Translations under genes and position numbers: made by a program | Notes under the pieces: model-generated | What the model saw: the letters and a program-made list of their open reading frames with translations, nothing else | Database searches by the model: none | Told to the model about the DNA's origin: nothing | DNA from: Halichondria panicea | Taxonomy: Eukaryota; Porifera; Demospongiae; Suberitida; Halichondriidae | Direction of reading: 5' to 3' | Assembly: GCF_963675165.1 (NCBI RefSeq) | Contig: NC_087391.1 | Coordinates: 639,001-703,000 of the forward strand | DNA length: 64,000 nucleotides | In this document: one piece after another, positions 19,371 through 33,266 of the stretch | How the letters are laid out: every line of letters begins with the position of its first letter | Position numbering within the stretch: position 1 is the first letter of the stretch

Positions 19371-20822
19371 ATGAGTACGAGTTCGAGTCTAGACAACCCT
19401 ATTGATCAATACAGTCATCACGATGGATTTGAGATCTCTTTTGTGGAACCCCCGAAAGAGCTGCCACTAAAGTGCTCTATTTGCCTGGAGCTTCTCACTG
19501 ACCCCTGTATCCTCGATTGTGACTGTGGAAGCAACTTCTGTAAAATGTGTATTGAGACGGTCAAGAAAAAACGCTATCCTTGTCCCCTATGCCAGCAGCA
19601 ATTTACGACTATTTTCCCCAACAAGCAGCTACAGCGCACCCTCAATGGGCTAACGATCCACTGTCCCCACAAGGCAGATGGCTGCTCCTGGATGGACGAA
19701 CTTGGCAAGCTTAAGAAGCACCTCAATCGAATGCCATCCAGCGAGACAAGACTAGAAGGCTGTGGGCACACTGATGTGTTGTGTCAGTACTGCAAGACGT
19801 TCATTTCTCGTAAAGACATCCCTACACACGAAACTGAGACATGTCCAAAGAAGCCGCACACTTGTCAGTATTGCGGTCATTCCTCCGTCCTCGATGACAT
19901 CAGAGAGAACCACTGGCTCGTCTGCCCCCAGTTTCCTGTCCCCTGTCCATACGAGTGTGGAGAGAGACCCCAACGTCAGGGCCTCAAGATTCATGTTAAG
20001 AAAAAGTGTTTGTTGATCCCTGTACAGTGCAATTTTCAGTACGCTGGTTGTAAGGTGGAGATATCCCGACGAGACATGGCCAATCATCTGAAGGATAACG
20101 TCGTTGATCACATGACCTTGATGTCCATCAAACACAGAGAGGAAGTTAGCTCATTGAAAGAAACGAACAAACTTGTACAGAAAGAATGTGCTGATTTGAA
20201 GGGGGAGAACAAACGTTTGCAGTCCCAGTTGACTGGTGTTAATGGCGCAACTCAAAACTTGACATCTATAATGGTAAAATTGGAGATGCAATTAAAGCAC
20301 AAAGCTAGCGCTATTGTCCCTGTGCAACCACCTTCTTCTGAAGTACCTCCAGTGAGATTTGTGGTTACTGACGCAAAACATCTAAGACAACAGGAAAAAG
20401 AATGGAATTCTAAGCCATTTTTCTCAAAAAGTGGCTACAGTATGGTGTTAAATGTTCATTTATGTGGTAATAAGGATGGCTATGGTTCACATCTTTCTGT
20501 GTACACCTATATCGTTAAAGGGAAGTACGATCATCTGTTGATTTGGCCTTTCTTTGGTTCGGTGACCATTACACTAGAGGACCAGGAACTGGGAAACCAC
20601 TATACGTATTCACTGCTCTACACGCATGAACAGACTAACGGAGAAGGGGGTGCACGTGAACAAACTAACGGAGAAGAGGGTGCACGAAGATACCACGACA
20701 CTCTTACGAGCGGATGGGGATGGAGCAAGTTTATTGAGTTAAAGCACCTCAATCCTAACTTTTTGAAAGACGATTGCCTTGTGTTTCAAATTGATAATAT
20801 CAGCTTTTCCTATGATTTATAG
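19371..20822 (+). CDS. TRAF-type RING E3 ligase with MATH domain (intronless)
   Basis: A single 483-residue open frame from ATG 19371 to TAG. Residues ~35-75 form a RING finger (CSICLELLTDPCILDCDCG, then FCKMCIE and CPLCQQQF). Residues ~95-235 hold TRAF-type zinc fingers with repeated Cys/His pairs (HCPHKADGCSW; CQYCKTFISRKDIPTHE; CPYECGERPQRQGLKIHVKK). Residues ~250-305 are a coiled coil, and ~325-483 a MATH/TRAF-C domain (NSKPFFSKSGYSMVLNVHLC; LLIWPFFGSVTITLEDQ; HLNPNFLKDDCLVFQ). TRAF proteins trimerise under receptors and ubiquitinate adaptors to activate NF-kB and JNK. The layout resembles TRAF4/TRAF6, but orthology is not clear. It has no introns while its neighbours have many, which suggests a retrocopy origin or intron loss. 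A short insert (two copies of EQTNGE) sits in the MATH domain. Confidence 0.92.
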   Translation: MSTSSSLDNPIDQYSHHDGFEISFVEPPKELPLKCSICLELLTDPCILDCDCGSNFCKMCIETVKKKRYPCPLCQQQFTTIFPNKQLQRTLNGLTIHCPHKADGCSWMDELGKLKKHLNRMPSSETRLEGCGHTDVLCQYCKTFISRKDIPTHETETCPKKPHTCQYCGHSSVLDDIRENHWLVCPQFPVPCPYECGERPQRQGLKIHVKKKCLLIPVQCNFQYAGCKVEISRRDMANHLKDNVVDHMTLMSIKHREEVSSLKETNKLVQKECADLKGENKRLQSQLTGVNGATQNLTSIMVKLEMQLKHKASAIVPVQPPSSEVPPVRFVVTDAKHLRQQEKEWNSKPFFSKSGYSMVLNVHLCGNKDGYGSHLSVYTYIVKGKYDHLLIWPFFGSVTITLEDQELGNHYTYSLLYTHEQTNGEGGAREQTNGEEGARRYHDTLTSGWGWSKFIELKHLNPNFLKDDCLVFQIDNISFSYDL

Positions 20823-21196
20823 TGAATTGTGTGATTGTGTGTATTTATAATTATGATTAATGGTCACGTTATTAATATTCCTATTCTGCTAATGTCCTTC
20901 CTTTTTCTGTTTTTTGTCACTACATTTGTAGTATTTTTGAAGAGGAATTGGAGGAACAAAGAAAGAAAGAAGGCCTGCGTAGCGGCTTGTACGTTAGTCG
21001 CGTGATTCCCAACAACTGCTTGTACTATCATGACGTCACAAAAAGATGTGGTTTTATTTCCATACCAACGCATTTCATTATCACTTGTTCTAATTGATGC
21101 CCACCTCAGCACCTCGGGGTACAAAGCAAACGATCAAAGCGATCACACCAACTACACAATTACACAAGACAAGCTAAGACACAGAGACTCTACAAG
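20823..21196. other. Intergenic: TRAF 3' end to CDC20 promoter
   Basis: 374 bp with no supported gene. A minus-strand open frame at 20864-21124 shows no recognisable content. The right half should carry the CDC20 promoter. Confidence 0.45.
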
Positions 21197-22799
21197 ATGA
21201 CAGCCATGACTCCTACTCGCTTCGAGCTCAGGACAACTCCCACACGCACTCCTTGTTTGACTGGAGGCAGATATACCCGACACAAGACCCCATCTCAGAG
21301 GAGCACCCCAGGCGATCGCTTCATCCCCAGCAGAGCCTCCACTGACCTCCAGTTTGCTCGGTTCAAGATGAGCAATCGTTTGACAGATGAGAACAGTCCA
21401 CCAGACAAGCAGATGCTTGACCAACTGCTGGGGTTGCAAGGCTTGAGCTCCTCCAGTAAAACCTTGGGCTTTAGCAGCACTCCTCAGCAAGGACGTCAAC
21501 AGAAACAATGTAAGTTACAACTAGTCAACGAATCATATATTCACTGGTTGTTTCACTTTGCAGATTGGCAGCAGTACACACCCAAGCGTCGAGTGTCCAC
21601 CAAGAAATCCAGACCTCGCAAGCTACCCAAGAGCGCTGATCGTGTTCTGGATGCCCCCAACTTACTCAATGACTTCTGTGAGTGGAGAAGCTATAATGTG
21701 TGCTTGTGTTTCATTGCCCCCCCCCTCCCTACAGACTTGAATGTACTCGATTGGAGCAGTACTGGAGTATTGGCCGTGGCATTGCGTGATACTGTCTACC
21801 TCCTCAACAAAGCTAGTGGAGCCATCGACCAGTTGAGTGTGTCCTCAAGTGAATACGTCTCCTCTTTGGCCTGGAACAAGACGGGCAAATATCTTGCCCT
21901 TGGTACCAGCAATGCAGAGATACAGGTAATACCTCTACCACTCACTGTGTGTATGTATCTCATCACCTTCTTTCCTCTCTCCTCTCCCAGCTGTGGGACG
22001 TGGCTGCCTCTAAGATGGTGAGGGGGGTCAAGAACCACACCTCTCGAATTAACAGTCTGGCCTGGAACACAACCAAAGGCCTCCTGTCCAGTGGCTCTCA
22101 AAAAGGCCTCGTACAGAACATGGACCCTCGACTGGCCCAGAGTCTTGTCTCATCCACTCAGGCCCACTCTCTGGATGTGTGTGGGCTAACGTGGGGCTCG
22201 GGGGGACGACTGTTGGCTAGCGGAGGCAATGACAATCTAGTCAAGATCTGGGACATGTACAACAAGGACCCTTGGACCCAACCAACCCACTCCCTCAAGC
22301 AACACTCAGCTGCAGTCAAGGTAACTAAGCTCTCCTGTGTGTACTGCTCCCCTTTTAATACTTGCTCTCTTTGTAGGCACTGAGCTGGTGTCCGTGGGAC
22401 TCTAGTACCCTCGCTACCGGAGGGGGCTCGGCTGACAAGACTATCTGTGTCTGGAACGCTTGTACTGGTGAACTCAAGAGCTCACGTGAGACGGGGGCAC
22501 AAGTCAGTGGACTAATATGGGCACCACAACACAAGGAGATCCTCTCGGCACACGGGAATCCAACCAATGAGCTTGCAGTTTGGTCATGTGACCCTTCTTC
22601 GTTTGAGCTGACATGTACTGGTCATCTGAGTGGGCACGAAGACAGAGTGTTACATATGGTAGCATCTCCAGGAGGGGAGACCGTCGTGAGTGCCGGGGCT
22701 GACGAGACTCTGAGGTTCTGGAAGATCTTTACCAACAACAAAGCCAAAGCCATCTCGAGCAAAACAGACTCTCTAGCTCTCACTAACTTTATTAGGTAG
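21197..22799 (+). CDS. CDC20: CDC20 / Fizzy, APC/C co-activator
   Basis: Five exons, about 21197-21509, 21564-21677, 21735-21925, 21991-22320 and 22378-22799. The N-terminal tail contains a C-box (DRFIPSR), which binds the anaphase-promoting complex. The C-terminal part is a seven-bladed WD40 propeller with motifs such as LNVLDWSSTGVLAVAL, VCGLTWGSGGRLLASGGNDN, LSWCPWDSSTLATGGG and VVSAGADETLRFWKIF. The protein ends FIR, the Ile-Arg tail that docks on APC3. CDC20 recruits securin and cyclin B to APC/C at metaphase and is held by the spindle checkpoint. The wording of the blades (CGLRW, AVAWCPW, ASGGNDN) is closer to CDC20 than to CDH1/FZR1. No KEN box is obvious in the tail. The 3' end converges on DHTKD1 with about 170 bp between stops. 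Confidence 0.95.
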
Positions 22800-22967
22800 C
22801 GTTTTATACCTGATCATTCCATAATTATTATCTTAATTTGTATTAATTGATTCTTTTATAATTATTATATTTCTTGTGTTTGTTTATCAAGATTGGAATT
22901 GCTGAAAAAATATCTTATTTTCCGATAATAAATATTCTATATAAATTCTAGCTACATGTAGCTACAG

Positions 22968-23589
22968 CTATGACTGTTTGTTGGGGAAAGTGTCTGTTAA
23001 CAATTGCTTTGCCTCGTCAGCATGTGTTTTGGCCACACCCACTGCAGTGGCTGGACACACTTTCCTACTAACCAGCGACAACTGAGAGGGGGGGGGGGGT
23101 ATGATCACATGATACAGTCAAAAGATCACATGACTGTACTTACATCAACTCCTAGCAGTTTTCTAAACCTTGGAGCAACAAACGCCCACGGCCCCATATT
23201 CTCAGGCTCCTCTTGACTCCACACAAACTCTACATGTGTGTAAAGTGTAAAGTGTGAGGTGTGTGTGTGTGGGTGTGTGTGGGTGTGAGAGGTGTGGGTG
23301 TGTGTGTGTGTGTGTGTGTGTGGGTGATGTACGTACCTTTAGCTTTGGGGAACTTGGACAGTTGCTGTGCCAGCAGGCCTCCGGGGAATGGACAGAGGAG
23401 CTGCAGAGTGAGGAGGGGAGGGGGTAGTACACATGAGAGAGAGTGGGTCAACATGATAAGTACCTCTAGTCTGATAATAGCAGTATCTGTGAGACCAGCC
23501 TCAGCCCTGTGCTTGTCCAGAGTGTAGTAATGCTTCCCTGAGCAGAACACCAGTCTATGCACCCTGTCAACACGTGCGTGTGTGTGTGT

Positions 23590-23660
<71 letters not shown>

Positions 23661-26600
23661 AGAAAGGTGAGGGATGGATAGTGGGTGTGAGAGTACAGAG
23701 CACTTACTTGCCAGGATCTACTACTGTACTGTCTGTCAGCACTGGCTCAAATGTTGTACCAGGTCCCATCTCAGATAAGCTGGATACAGCAGCCTACAAG
23801 GTCACATGACACACAGTATCACACGAGGACACACAGACTCACTGGTAGTCTGAGGAGAGTCTTGGGGGACTGAACAATCAAAGGCTTCCGGAAGTTGCGA
23901 ACCATCTGTATAAAATATTGATCATACATCTTAAGAACTGTACATGCATGTTTCACATGTAATATGAATTTAACCACCTGATTACTATTTGAAGCCTAGG
24001 TATGTAAAATAGCTAACTGTAAGTACCGTAAACGTTGAAATTTTCGACGGGTGTTTAATTTCGTTTTTTTCGTCCTTGGACTCAACGCACGAAATTAAAT
24101 ATATACGTGGGTGTACGTGTACGTGGTAGCCACACCTACGTTAATATAACGGACGAAAATTTATGCGCACGAAATTTAAGAATTGTGGGCCTAGTGCAGA
24201 AAGTGCGAAATTTTGATGCGTCGAAAATTTCAACGTTTACGGTAGTGAAATGTTCAATGAGCTGAAGTACATGTACAACATAGAAAATGTTGTGGCTTTG
24301 GTTAATTCTCTGTTGAGAGCCATGAATTATTTATGTGCACCTGTCTCCTCAGCAGATGGAAGTATTGTGCTGGTGTGGTAGGGTGGGCCACGTGCATGTT
24401 GACACTATCACCATCTCCACTCCCCTCACAACTGTCACAGAGTTGCAAGAACCGCTCCACATGAGAGGACGAGTGATCAGGGCCGGCACCATCAAAGCCA
24501 TGAGGTAGCAGCATCACAAGACCACTCTGTAGCAACCACTTGCTCTCTCCACTGCATATAAAAGTGTCTATGATCGTCTGAGCTCCATTGAAGAAATCTC
24601 CAAACTGAGCCTCCCACAGCACGAGGTGTTGAGGGCTCTCTATACTCACACCGTACTCATATCCCAGGACAGCCTCCTCACTCAGAGGACTGTTGGCCAC
24701 CTGGTGGGGGAGGGGGTGGTTAGAATGGGGAAAGAGTACGGGATATTGGTCGGGGAGAGGTAAGAGTGATGGGGCTACCTTACTACACTAGCTCTTACCT
24801 CGAGGAAGGCTGCTTGATCTGGAGAAAGGTCATTGAGAGGGATATACGCTGACTCAGACTCCTGACACACTATCATAGCATGGCGATGACTAAACGTTCC
24901 CCTGCCAACATCTTGGCCACTCAAGCGCACATTAAACCCTGTTGATAAACACAGTAATTAGCGTACACAGTTGTAGGTACATGTATATAAGGTACTTACC
25001 TTGGAGCAGTAGAGTGCCCATAGCCAGAGCTTCAGCAGTCGCCCAGTCCAACCCATTTCCCGAGGTCAGTCGCCGCAGTCTCTCCTCTACATGAGAGCTG
25101 ACCAGTCGAGGGTGAACACTCTGTAGAAACAGAGGTCAGGGAGGTCATCATACACGTACACAGAGGTCAGGGAGGTCATCATACACGTACACAGAGGTCA
25201 GGGAAGTCACCATACACATACACAGAAGGCACACTCACCAGTCTCTCTGGATATTGAACAGACTTTGAACCCACAAACTTAAGCAGATCAGTTGGACAGC
25301 CAGTGTCCCAGCGTGTGATGCTGGAGGGGGCGTCGACCATTCCCTGCCACACCCCCTTCAAATGCCTTTGCTGGGGGAGGGAGAGTGTTACTATAGTGAC
25401 AGATGATAGCTAGATAAGTATTACCTGTGGATGGTGGGAGGAGCTCTTCATTAGACACTGATCGAGGTGGGCGTGGCACTTACTTAATATCTCATCTCTC
25501 TCCTCTTTGGTCAGCACTCCTTCGTTCTGAGAGGTCAAAGGTTAAACATCACCACCCCAGAGGAGCAGGTGCTTACCTCCAATGCATGAGCGTATGTGTC
25601 AGGGACGGTGGGACGAGACTCAATGACCTTGTACATGCCAGGTTGTGTGAGGGAAGGGTTGTCCAACTCATTGTGACCCCTGTGAACTCGGACACTAATA
25701 AGAGCTGACAATGAATGTTAGCCTCTCACCATCTCCTGAAACACACCATATTGATTATCACATCCTTCTCAAACTGTCTCCGATAATCCATCGCTATGTT
25801 AGTTGCTCTGGCAACCTCCTGCAACATCAATTGAATATAAATTATCACGACAATGTACAATCAAACACAAAATTTAATACTGCACCAGTAATAATACCAA
25901 GTGCAGTGCACATAACACATGTAATTATAGAGCATGCATACACTATCGAAATGGAGCATTTTGATCCAAGAGCATCACTGATATACATTAGATATAGGCT
26001 TTTCAAAGTGCTACAAAACGCATTTTTAATTGTAGAAGTACATGTAATTCAAGTTATGGGCAGTCAAAGATAGCTCTCGAAACAGGCTCATTTCAAATAT
26101 AATGGCCACAGCATCTTTGAACAGTCATAACTTTAGCTCTGTCGGTACAATCACATGAATTTTACGATTTTCTAAAAACTTACAATGAGCTCATTAAGAT
26201 GGTGTCATAAGTCTATTTGGGGCCTGTTTTTGACAAATACCATAGGTTATAGTCCATAGTATTTTTCCGAAAATGAAAAATGATGGCCCATTCCAAATTT
26301 GAGATTTGAGCATATATACCATCTGAACAGGCTCCTTCTAAGCTTTCAGGACTATCAAACCGACTCTAGTACTCAGTAATTCTACAAATCCAGGAGACCA
26401 TATAATACATGATACAGGGGTTATGTTACTTGCCTCAGGATGATCTCCATTCACGTGGAGGATGGGTGCTCCGATGACACGCCCAACATCTGACGGCTGT
26501 TGCCACGAGCGACCATACGTAGCATCTGTAGTGAAACCTAACTGGTTGTTGACTATAAGATGTATGCTGCCGCCGAGGTCAAAGTGCGGATGAGCGTTGA

Positions 26601-28700
26601 GAGAAAAGGTCTCTAGTACAATACCCTGTGCTGCAAACGAAGCATCTCCATGCACTTGCACGGTCATCACCTATGTTAGGTGTGAGGGTGTGCGAGGTGT
26701 GAGGTGTGAGATGTGAGGGTGTGAGATGTGAGGGAGTGTGAGTAGCCTCGATTCCAGGCCGCACTTCCCGCTAGGGAAGTGGGCCTGGTATCGACTGCTT
26801 GCGCATGCGCTAATATCCCCCCGGTATCTGGGGGCTTTGGATAACATCGTTTATGCTCAGTAAAACTATGACATCACAACGAAAGGAAGTGGATTGAAGG
26901 AAGTAGATAGAAAGTTCGATGAAGGTTTCTAGCCCATCGGATAGCATTCTCTGATAGCTACCCTTAGCCTGCTATGTTAACAAAAGACTCACAGCCTGCA
27001 ACAGTGTGGATGACGATCGTCTGAAAGGAGTGACGGCTGATAAGAGCCTATATGGACAGGCCACGCCCATTTAACACTAACTTTGGTGAAAGTCTACTAT
27101 ACTACTGCTACTGATTCTATCAGAAGAAAATAGCAGCTAGTACAACAAACCTACACAGCTCTGTTTCTAGCTAGCTAGCTATATAGCTCTGTGTATGACT
27201 TTTAGGATATTTTCTCTGATGTATCCAGTATTATAGAAATATTTACGGGAAAAAATCCAATAATTTGGCGCATGCGCAAGCAGTCGATAGCAGGCCTTCT
27301 TTCAAAGGCCGGTGAAGGAGGCTAGAGTGTGAGATGTGAGGGTAATGACTCACCTCTGAGGACTGAACGTCAGGTGAGTAAGGTCCTGTCTTACTAGAGA
27401 GATCTCTTCCTCTTGCCTTGCCCATGGCCACTGGATTAACAGCTTCCAGATGAGAGGGATTGGGTAGCAAGGACACGTGGAGTGGTCCAGGTAGGTTCAC
27501 ACTAGATACTAGAGGGAAGAGGGGGGCAGTAGGGAGTGTTAGAGCTATGGGGAGGGAGGGCAGTAGGGAGTGTTAGAGCTAGGGGGAGGGAGGGCAGTAG
27601 GGAGTGTTAGAGCTATGGGGAGGGGGGCAGTATAGTGTGCCAGGCAGTCAGAGCTAGCCTAAGGGCTTACCAAGATGAGAGACAACATCTCCAGTACAGG
27701 GGGCACCCTCAGGGAAATCTGCATTGCCCTGTAGCTGTACACACATACACAAAGAATATCAAGGAATATTCCTACAATGTTCCACACCCTGCTTGTGTGT
27801 GGGCTATTAACAAATTCGAAGTAGATACCTTATGGAAGAGAGCCTCCGGAGGAAGACCTAGTAGACCAGTGAGGAGGTTAAGCCGTCCTCTGTGAGGCAT
27901 ACACACCATCACATCCCTCACACCTCTCCCACCCGCCCCCGCAAACAACCATTCAAAGAAAACCATCATAGACTCCGCCCCCTCACCACTGTAACGCTTG
28001 ACTGACCCAAATCTCTTCCCCAGGAACGAATCAAACGCTTGAGACGTGAGGAGAAGCTCCGATATACGATGTTGTTGACTGAGGGTCAAAGGTGAATGAC
28101 GAGAACTCTCATAGTGACGAACCATCCACTCTCTCTCAGCTTCATTCTGAGGTCAGAGGTCAGAGGTTAAACGAAAAAGGTTACATAGTAACAGGGACTC
28201 ACTGTCATGGCGCTAGCGTCCAATGACATTGGACCACTGTACATGTCTCTGAGGTAATCAACTGCCTCCGTTACAGTCGCAGTGGAGGCAGGAAAAGAGA
28301 AGAGGATGTCTTGTGTGTGTACGCTGTCCTGTGGGTCAAGTCCATAGCTCTCAGGGAGTAAGGAGGTGGGGAAGGTGGGTGTGGTCAGTCCAAGGGGGTC
28401 CAATGAGGCAACAGAGTGACCGAGTGACTGATAAGCAGTTGCTAATCGCCAGAGGTTGCCCTCAGCAACACGAGACTTGAGAGACTCTGAACTAGGGAGA
28501 CCTACAGAAATATGGAGTAGAGATAATTTTATACAACACTGCACTGGGTCACATGCACTAGCTGGATCATCACATGCGCCCTGCTCCAGCTCACCATGAC
28601 TGGACTCGAGAGATGGTCTCCTTCTGTGCCCAAAGCATTGCTTGGTATGATAGCTCCGTGTGCGTGTGTAGCCTCCTCTGTGCAGCAATGCTCGCAGCAT
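22968..28700 (-). CDS. DHTKD1: DHTKD1, 2-oxoadipate dehydrogenase E1 (mitochondrial)
   Basis: Minus-strand gene with many exons, from ATG at 28700 to TAG at 22970-22968. The start [20 protein letters not shown] is Arg-rich without acids, as expected for a mitochondrial presequence. Marker segments in order: [108 protein letters not shown] and, near the end, [29 protein letters not shown] and the HGDASF / NNQLGFTT thiamine-diphosphate site match DHTKD1 rather than OGDH. The enzyme decarboxylates 2-oxoadipate in lysine, hydroxylysine and tryptophan breakdown as E1 of a complex sharing E2/E3 with OGDH. The last exon (about 23083-22968) follows an acceptor with a long C tract. Introns contain a MITE, a 582 bp inverted-repeat element, tandem repeats and (TG)n; no break of the coding frame was seen. 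Confidence 0.94.
23260..23657. repeat. Two (TG)n-rich tracts in DHTKD1 introns
   Basis: TG/GGTG tracts at about 23260-23325 and 23578-23657 flank the exon that encodes [16 protein letters not shown]. They produce artefactual Thr-His open frames on the minus strand. Confidence 0.9.
24024..24244. mobile_element. MITE with TACCGTAAACGTTGAAATTTT termini
   Basis: A 221 bp inverted-repeat element in a DHTKD1 intron. The left end starts TACCGTAAACGTTGAAAT and the right end finishes AAATTTCAACGTTTACGGTA; about 25 bp at each end are complementary. It belongs to the same TACCGTA superfamily as the other MITEs here. Confidence 0.85.
25131..25225. repeat. Tandem repeat, period 31 bp, ~3 copies
   Basis: Three copies of a unit containing AGAGGTCAGGGAGGTCATCA then TACACGTACAC in a DHTKD1 intron; the third copy has a few changes. 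Confidence 0.85.
25830..26400. repeat. Dispersed non-coding repeat in DHTKD1 intron
   Basis: About 0.5 kb of intron with no coding content. Its segment CCATTCCAAATTTGAGATTTG and the following CTGAACAGGCTCCTTCTAAG recur, diverged, at 55970-56050 and 58790-58875. Another part (GTGCTACAAAACGCATTTTTA) resembles 31775-31800. It looks like an old interspersed element without visible ends. Confidence 0.55.
26743..27324. mobile_element. Non-autonomous DNA transposon with ~65 bp TIRs
   Basis: A 582 bp element in a DHTKD1 intron. The left end reads TAGCCTCGATTCCAGGCCGC; the right end is its diverged inverse, finishing GGAGGCTA. Both TIRs extend inward to TATCGACTGCTTGCGCATGC in inverted orientation. 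The 9 bases GAGTGTGAG flank both sides (26734-26742 and 27325-27333), which would fit a Mutator-like target duplication. The local DNA is rich in GTGTGAG, so the match could be chance. No coding capacity. Confidence 0.75.
27526..27630. repeat. Tandem repeat, period 34 bp, ~3 copies
   Basis: Copies of GCAGTAGGGAGTGTTAGAGC plus GGGGAGGGAG start at 27526, 27560 and 27594, in a DHTKD1 intron. Confidence 0.85.
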
Positions 28701-28894
28701 TCTTGTATTTGCTGCTTTATTCTATATAGAGCGCACCGTGGTGGGAGTTGCTCCTTGGAGAATCCTCTCCTCTTATGTCAAACTATTAGTGGGCGTGTCC
28801 CTCAAGGCCCAGGATCATGTGATCACAGCCCACCTCCCTTCACTGTGAGTATGCATGCACATTGTGATCACTGTAAGTATGTTGCATACCTCAG
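28701..28894. promoter_or_regulatory. Shared divergent promoter region of DHTKD1 and L2HGDH
   Basis: The DHTKD1 ATG at 28700 and the first supported L2HGDH exon at 28895 point away from each other. The interval must hold the DHTKD1 promoter and the L2HGDH promoter plus its short first exon. A donor-like ACT|GTGAGT lies at about 28844. Contains TATATAGAGCGC. Function inferred from geometry. Confidence 0.5.
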
Positions 28895-31196
<2,302 letters not shown>

Positions 31197-31382
31197 CTAT
31201 AAGACAGACTGTATATAATAATATAATTATGGTATCATGTTGTCGTTATGTTTCAAGAAAATTAATAGTTATTGTTTTTTAATAATTGGAATTTTTTATT
31301 AATTTCAGGTAGTGACAAAAAATAATTATAAATTTATTGAGAAGTATAACATGAGTCAGTGATGAATCTTAGGTACATGTAA

Positions 31383-32962
31383 CTATGGTGGTTTGTTCAA
31401 TATCTTGAACCCTTTCATTCTGAACAGGTAGTTCACTCCAGAGCTGATGGTAGCCACTCCTGTCAACACCCTGTATATAACAATACTAGTAACCGTGATC
31501 ATAAGAATAGCTAACACCGTACCATAGAGTCTGTAGCAGGGGTGTGGTCGTTGCCTGACACATGGCGGACAAGAGGGGTGCTCCTACACTCATTAGTTGC
31601 AGACCAGTCGTCACCTACACACACACACAGACACACACACACACACAGACAGTGGGAGATGGGATCAATGTATTCAGGGAAGATCTGCCATTGGGTTACT
31701 AATTTGATTTCAACCAAAGCAAACTTCATAGTCTGAACATTTGGACCCAAAAAAGTAATTTGTTAGAACTTTCACAAGAGCTACAAAATGCAATCTTACA
31801 GATTTAAAATTGGACAATCCCACGTACAGCCTGAGTACTCCGTAACTAGAGTTCTGATGGCAACAATTTTCACACAATAATTATGCTTAGCAGGGCTGCA
31901 TTGAGGGGGGGGGGGCGAGGGGGGTAATTCGCCCCTCCTAGGATCTGGCAGATTCATTTGTACTGCAATCTATAATTCTGATGACTTCGCCCCTCCTACA
32001 TTTTTAAATTGCCCAATTCGCCCCCCCTGATCCAAAATTCTGGATGCAGCCCTGCTTTGGCTATAGTCAAATTTTCAAAACAAAAAAGAGTGAATTTATC
32101 GAACTTGTATAACTTACTTTCCCGAGGGTATTGGGGGTGACTTGCACAGTGGACCTCTGAATGTCCCAATACCTCCTCCATGTACGCTGGAGTCAATAGT
32201 CACTCATAACAACACAAGGAGAGTGGGTGGAGCTTACTGGTGGGGGGAGGGTGGTGTAGCGAAGGTAGAAGCTGGCCCCTATCAACAGAACATCTCGTCC
32301 CAGGACCAACACCACGAGAGGGACTAGATAGTACAAAGGTTAATAGTACGAGGGTTAATTAGAGGGTGTGTGATATATAGACTGTGTACCAGGTAGTAGT
32401 CCAGCGTAGGTCATGCTTACACACACTACACTCATAAACACTTTGTCAGCCAGAGGGTCCAGTACAGAGCCTAGATTTGAAGACTGACCCTTGAACTTTC
32501 GAGCAATATAACCATCTAACTGTGAGAGAGAGAGGGGAGTAAGATTATTGATTATTACAGTCAGTGACATTCTCACAATATCAGTGACTCCGACGATAGC
32601 AAATAAGCTGATAGCCCAAGAGTAGTTTCCCTCCACCACCAGGTAGCCAGTCACTGGGGACAAGGCAATGCGAGCCACTGACAGCAAGTTAGGTACAGTC
32701 AGTATGTTCTCCTACACACACAGTACAAGATATGGTACATGGTATATATATACATGGTATAGGGAATAAGTAACAGTACCTTTTCCAGCCTCTCCCAGTC
32801 GTGTCTGGGCTGTGAGTAGCTCCTGCTGACTTGTCCATGACCTCTCACTGATAGCAACCCTCCAGATCTTGTCAGACAGCAAGCACTTCTCTGAGTGCAT
32901 CTCCAGCAGCACAGCATGACTCCACGTGGGTACGATACGTGTGTATGAAGCCAGCAAAGCAT
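31383..32962 (-). CDS. CRLS1: Cardiolipin synthase (CRLS1)
   Basis: Minus-strand gene with stop TAG at 31385-31383. The most upstream supported exon starts at 32962 and encodes ALLASYTRIVPTWSHAVLLE. Later exons read ENILTVPNLLSVARIALSPV, GYLVVEGNYSWAISLFAIVG and then the CDP-alcohol phosphotransferase signature, from DGYIARKF through GSVLDPLAD with all conserved Asp and Gly residues. They continue with PLVVLVLGRDVLLIGASFYL and a last exon ending RMKGFKILNKPP. CRLS1 condenses CDP-diacylglycerol with phosphatidylglycerol to make cardiolipin in the inner mitochondrial membrane; hydrophobic stretches match the multi-pass topology. The first exon with start codon and presequence was not found; the 32962 exon begins at a TTGCAG acceptor in phase 1. 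A self-complementary repeat lies in an intron at 31890-32056. Confidence 0.88.
31890..32056. mobile_element. Short inverted-repeat element with AGCAGGGCTGCAT termini
   Basis: Left end AGCAGGGCTGCATTGAGG, right end TCTGGATGCAGCCCTGCT, inverse of each other over at least 13 bp. The interior carries two inverted GGGGGCGA / TCGCCCC blocks, so the element can fold. It is in a CRLS1 intron. Confidence 0.7.
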
Positions 32963-33266
32963 CTGCAAGAAGAGGCTGTACATTAGGGGGAGGGGCTGAA
33001 AATAAGGGCTGCAAACTGGGGAGGGGCTGCCATTACACATTAGAGAAAAATCGGCTTAGTGACATGGAATAAAATTCCCACCCAATATGTACCAAAAAAG
33101 TAGTTTATTCATCTCAACTAATGTCTTATATACACTATACACACTGAACATTCACAGGTTGAAAGAAGCATTAGAGCAACTACACACAACACAATCACAC
33201 AAAGAGTTCACACCAAATACTTATACAGTTAAAAACATGTGTGTGAGTTTTGAAGGAAATGAGTTT

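Noticed and set aside
25711..26073. + strand open frame in DHTKD1 region
   Set aside because: It overlaps a DHTKD1 exon on the other strand and a dispersed repeat; no protein similarity.
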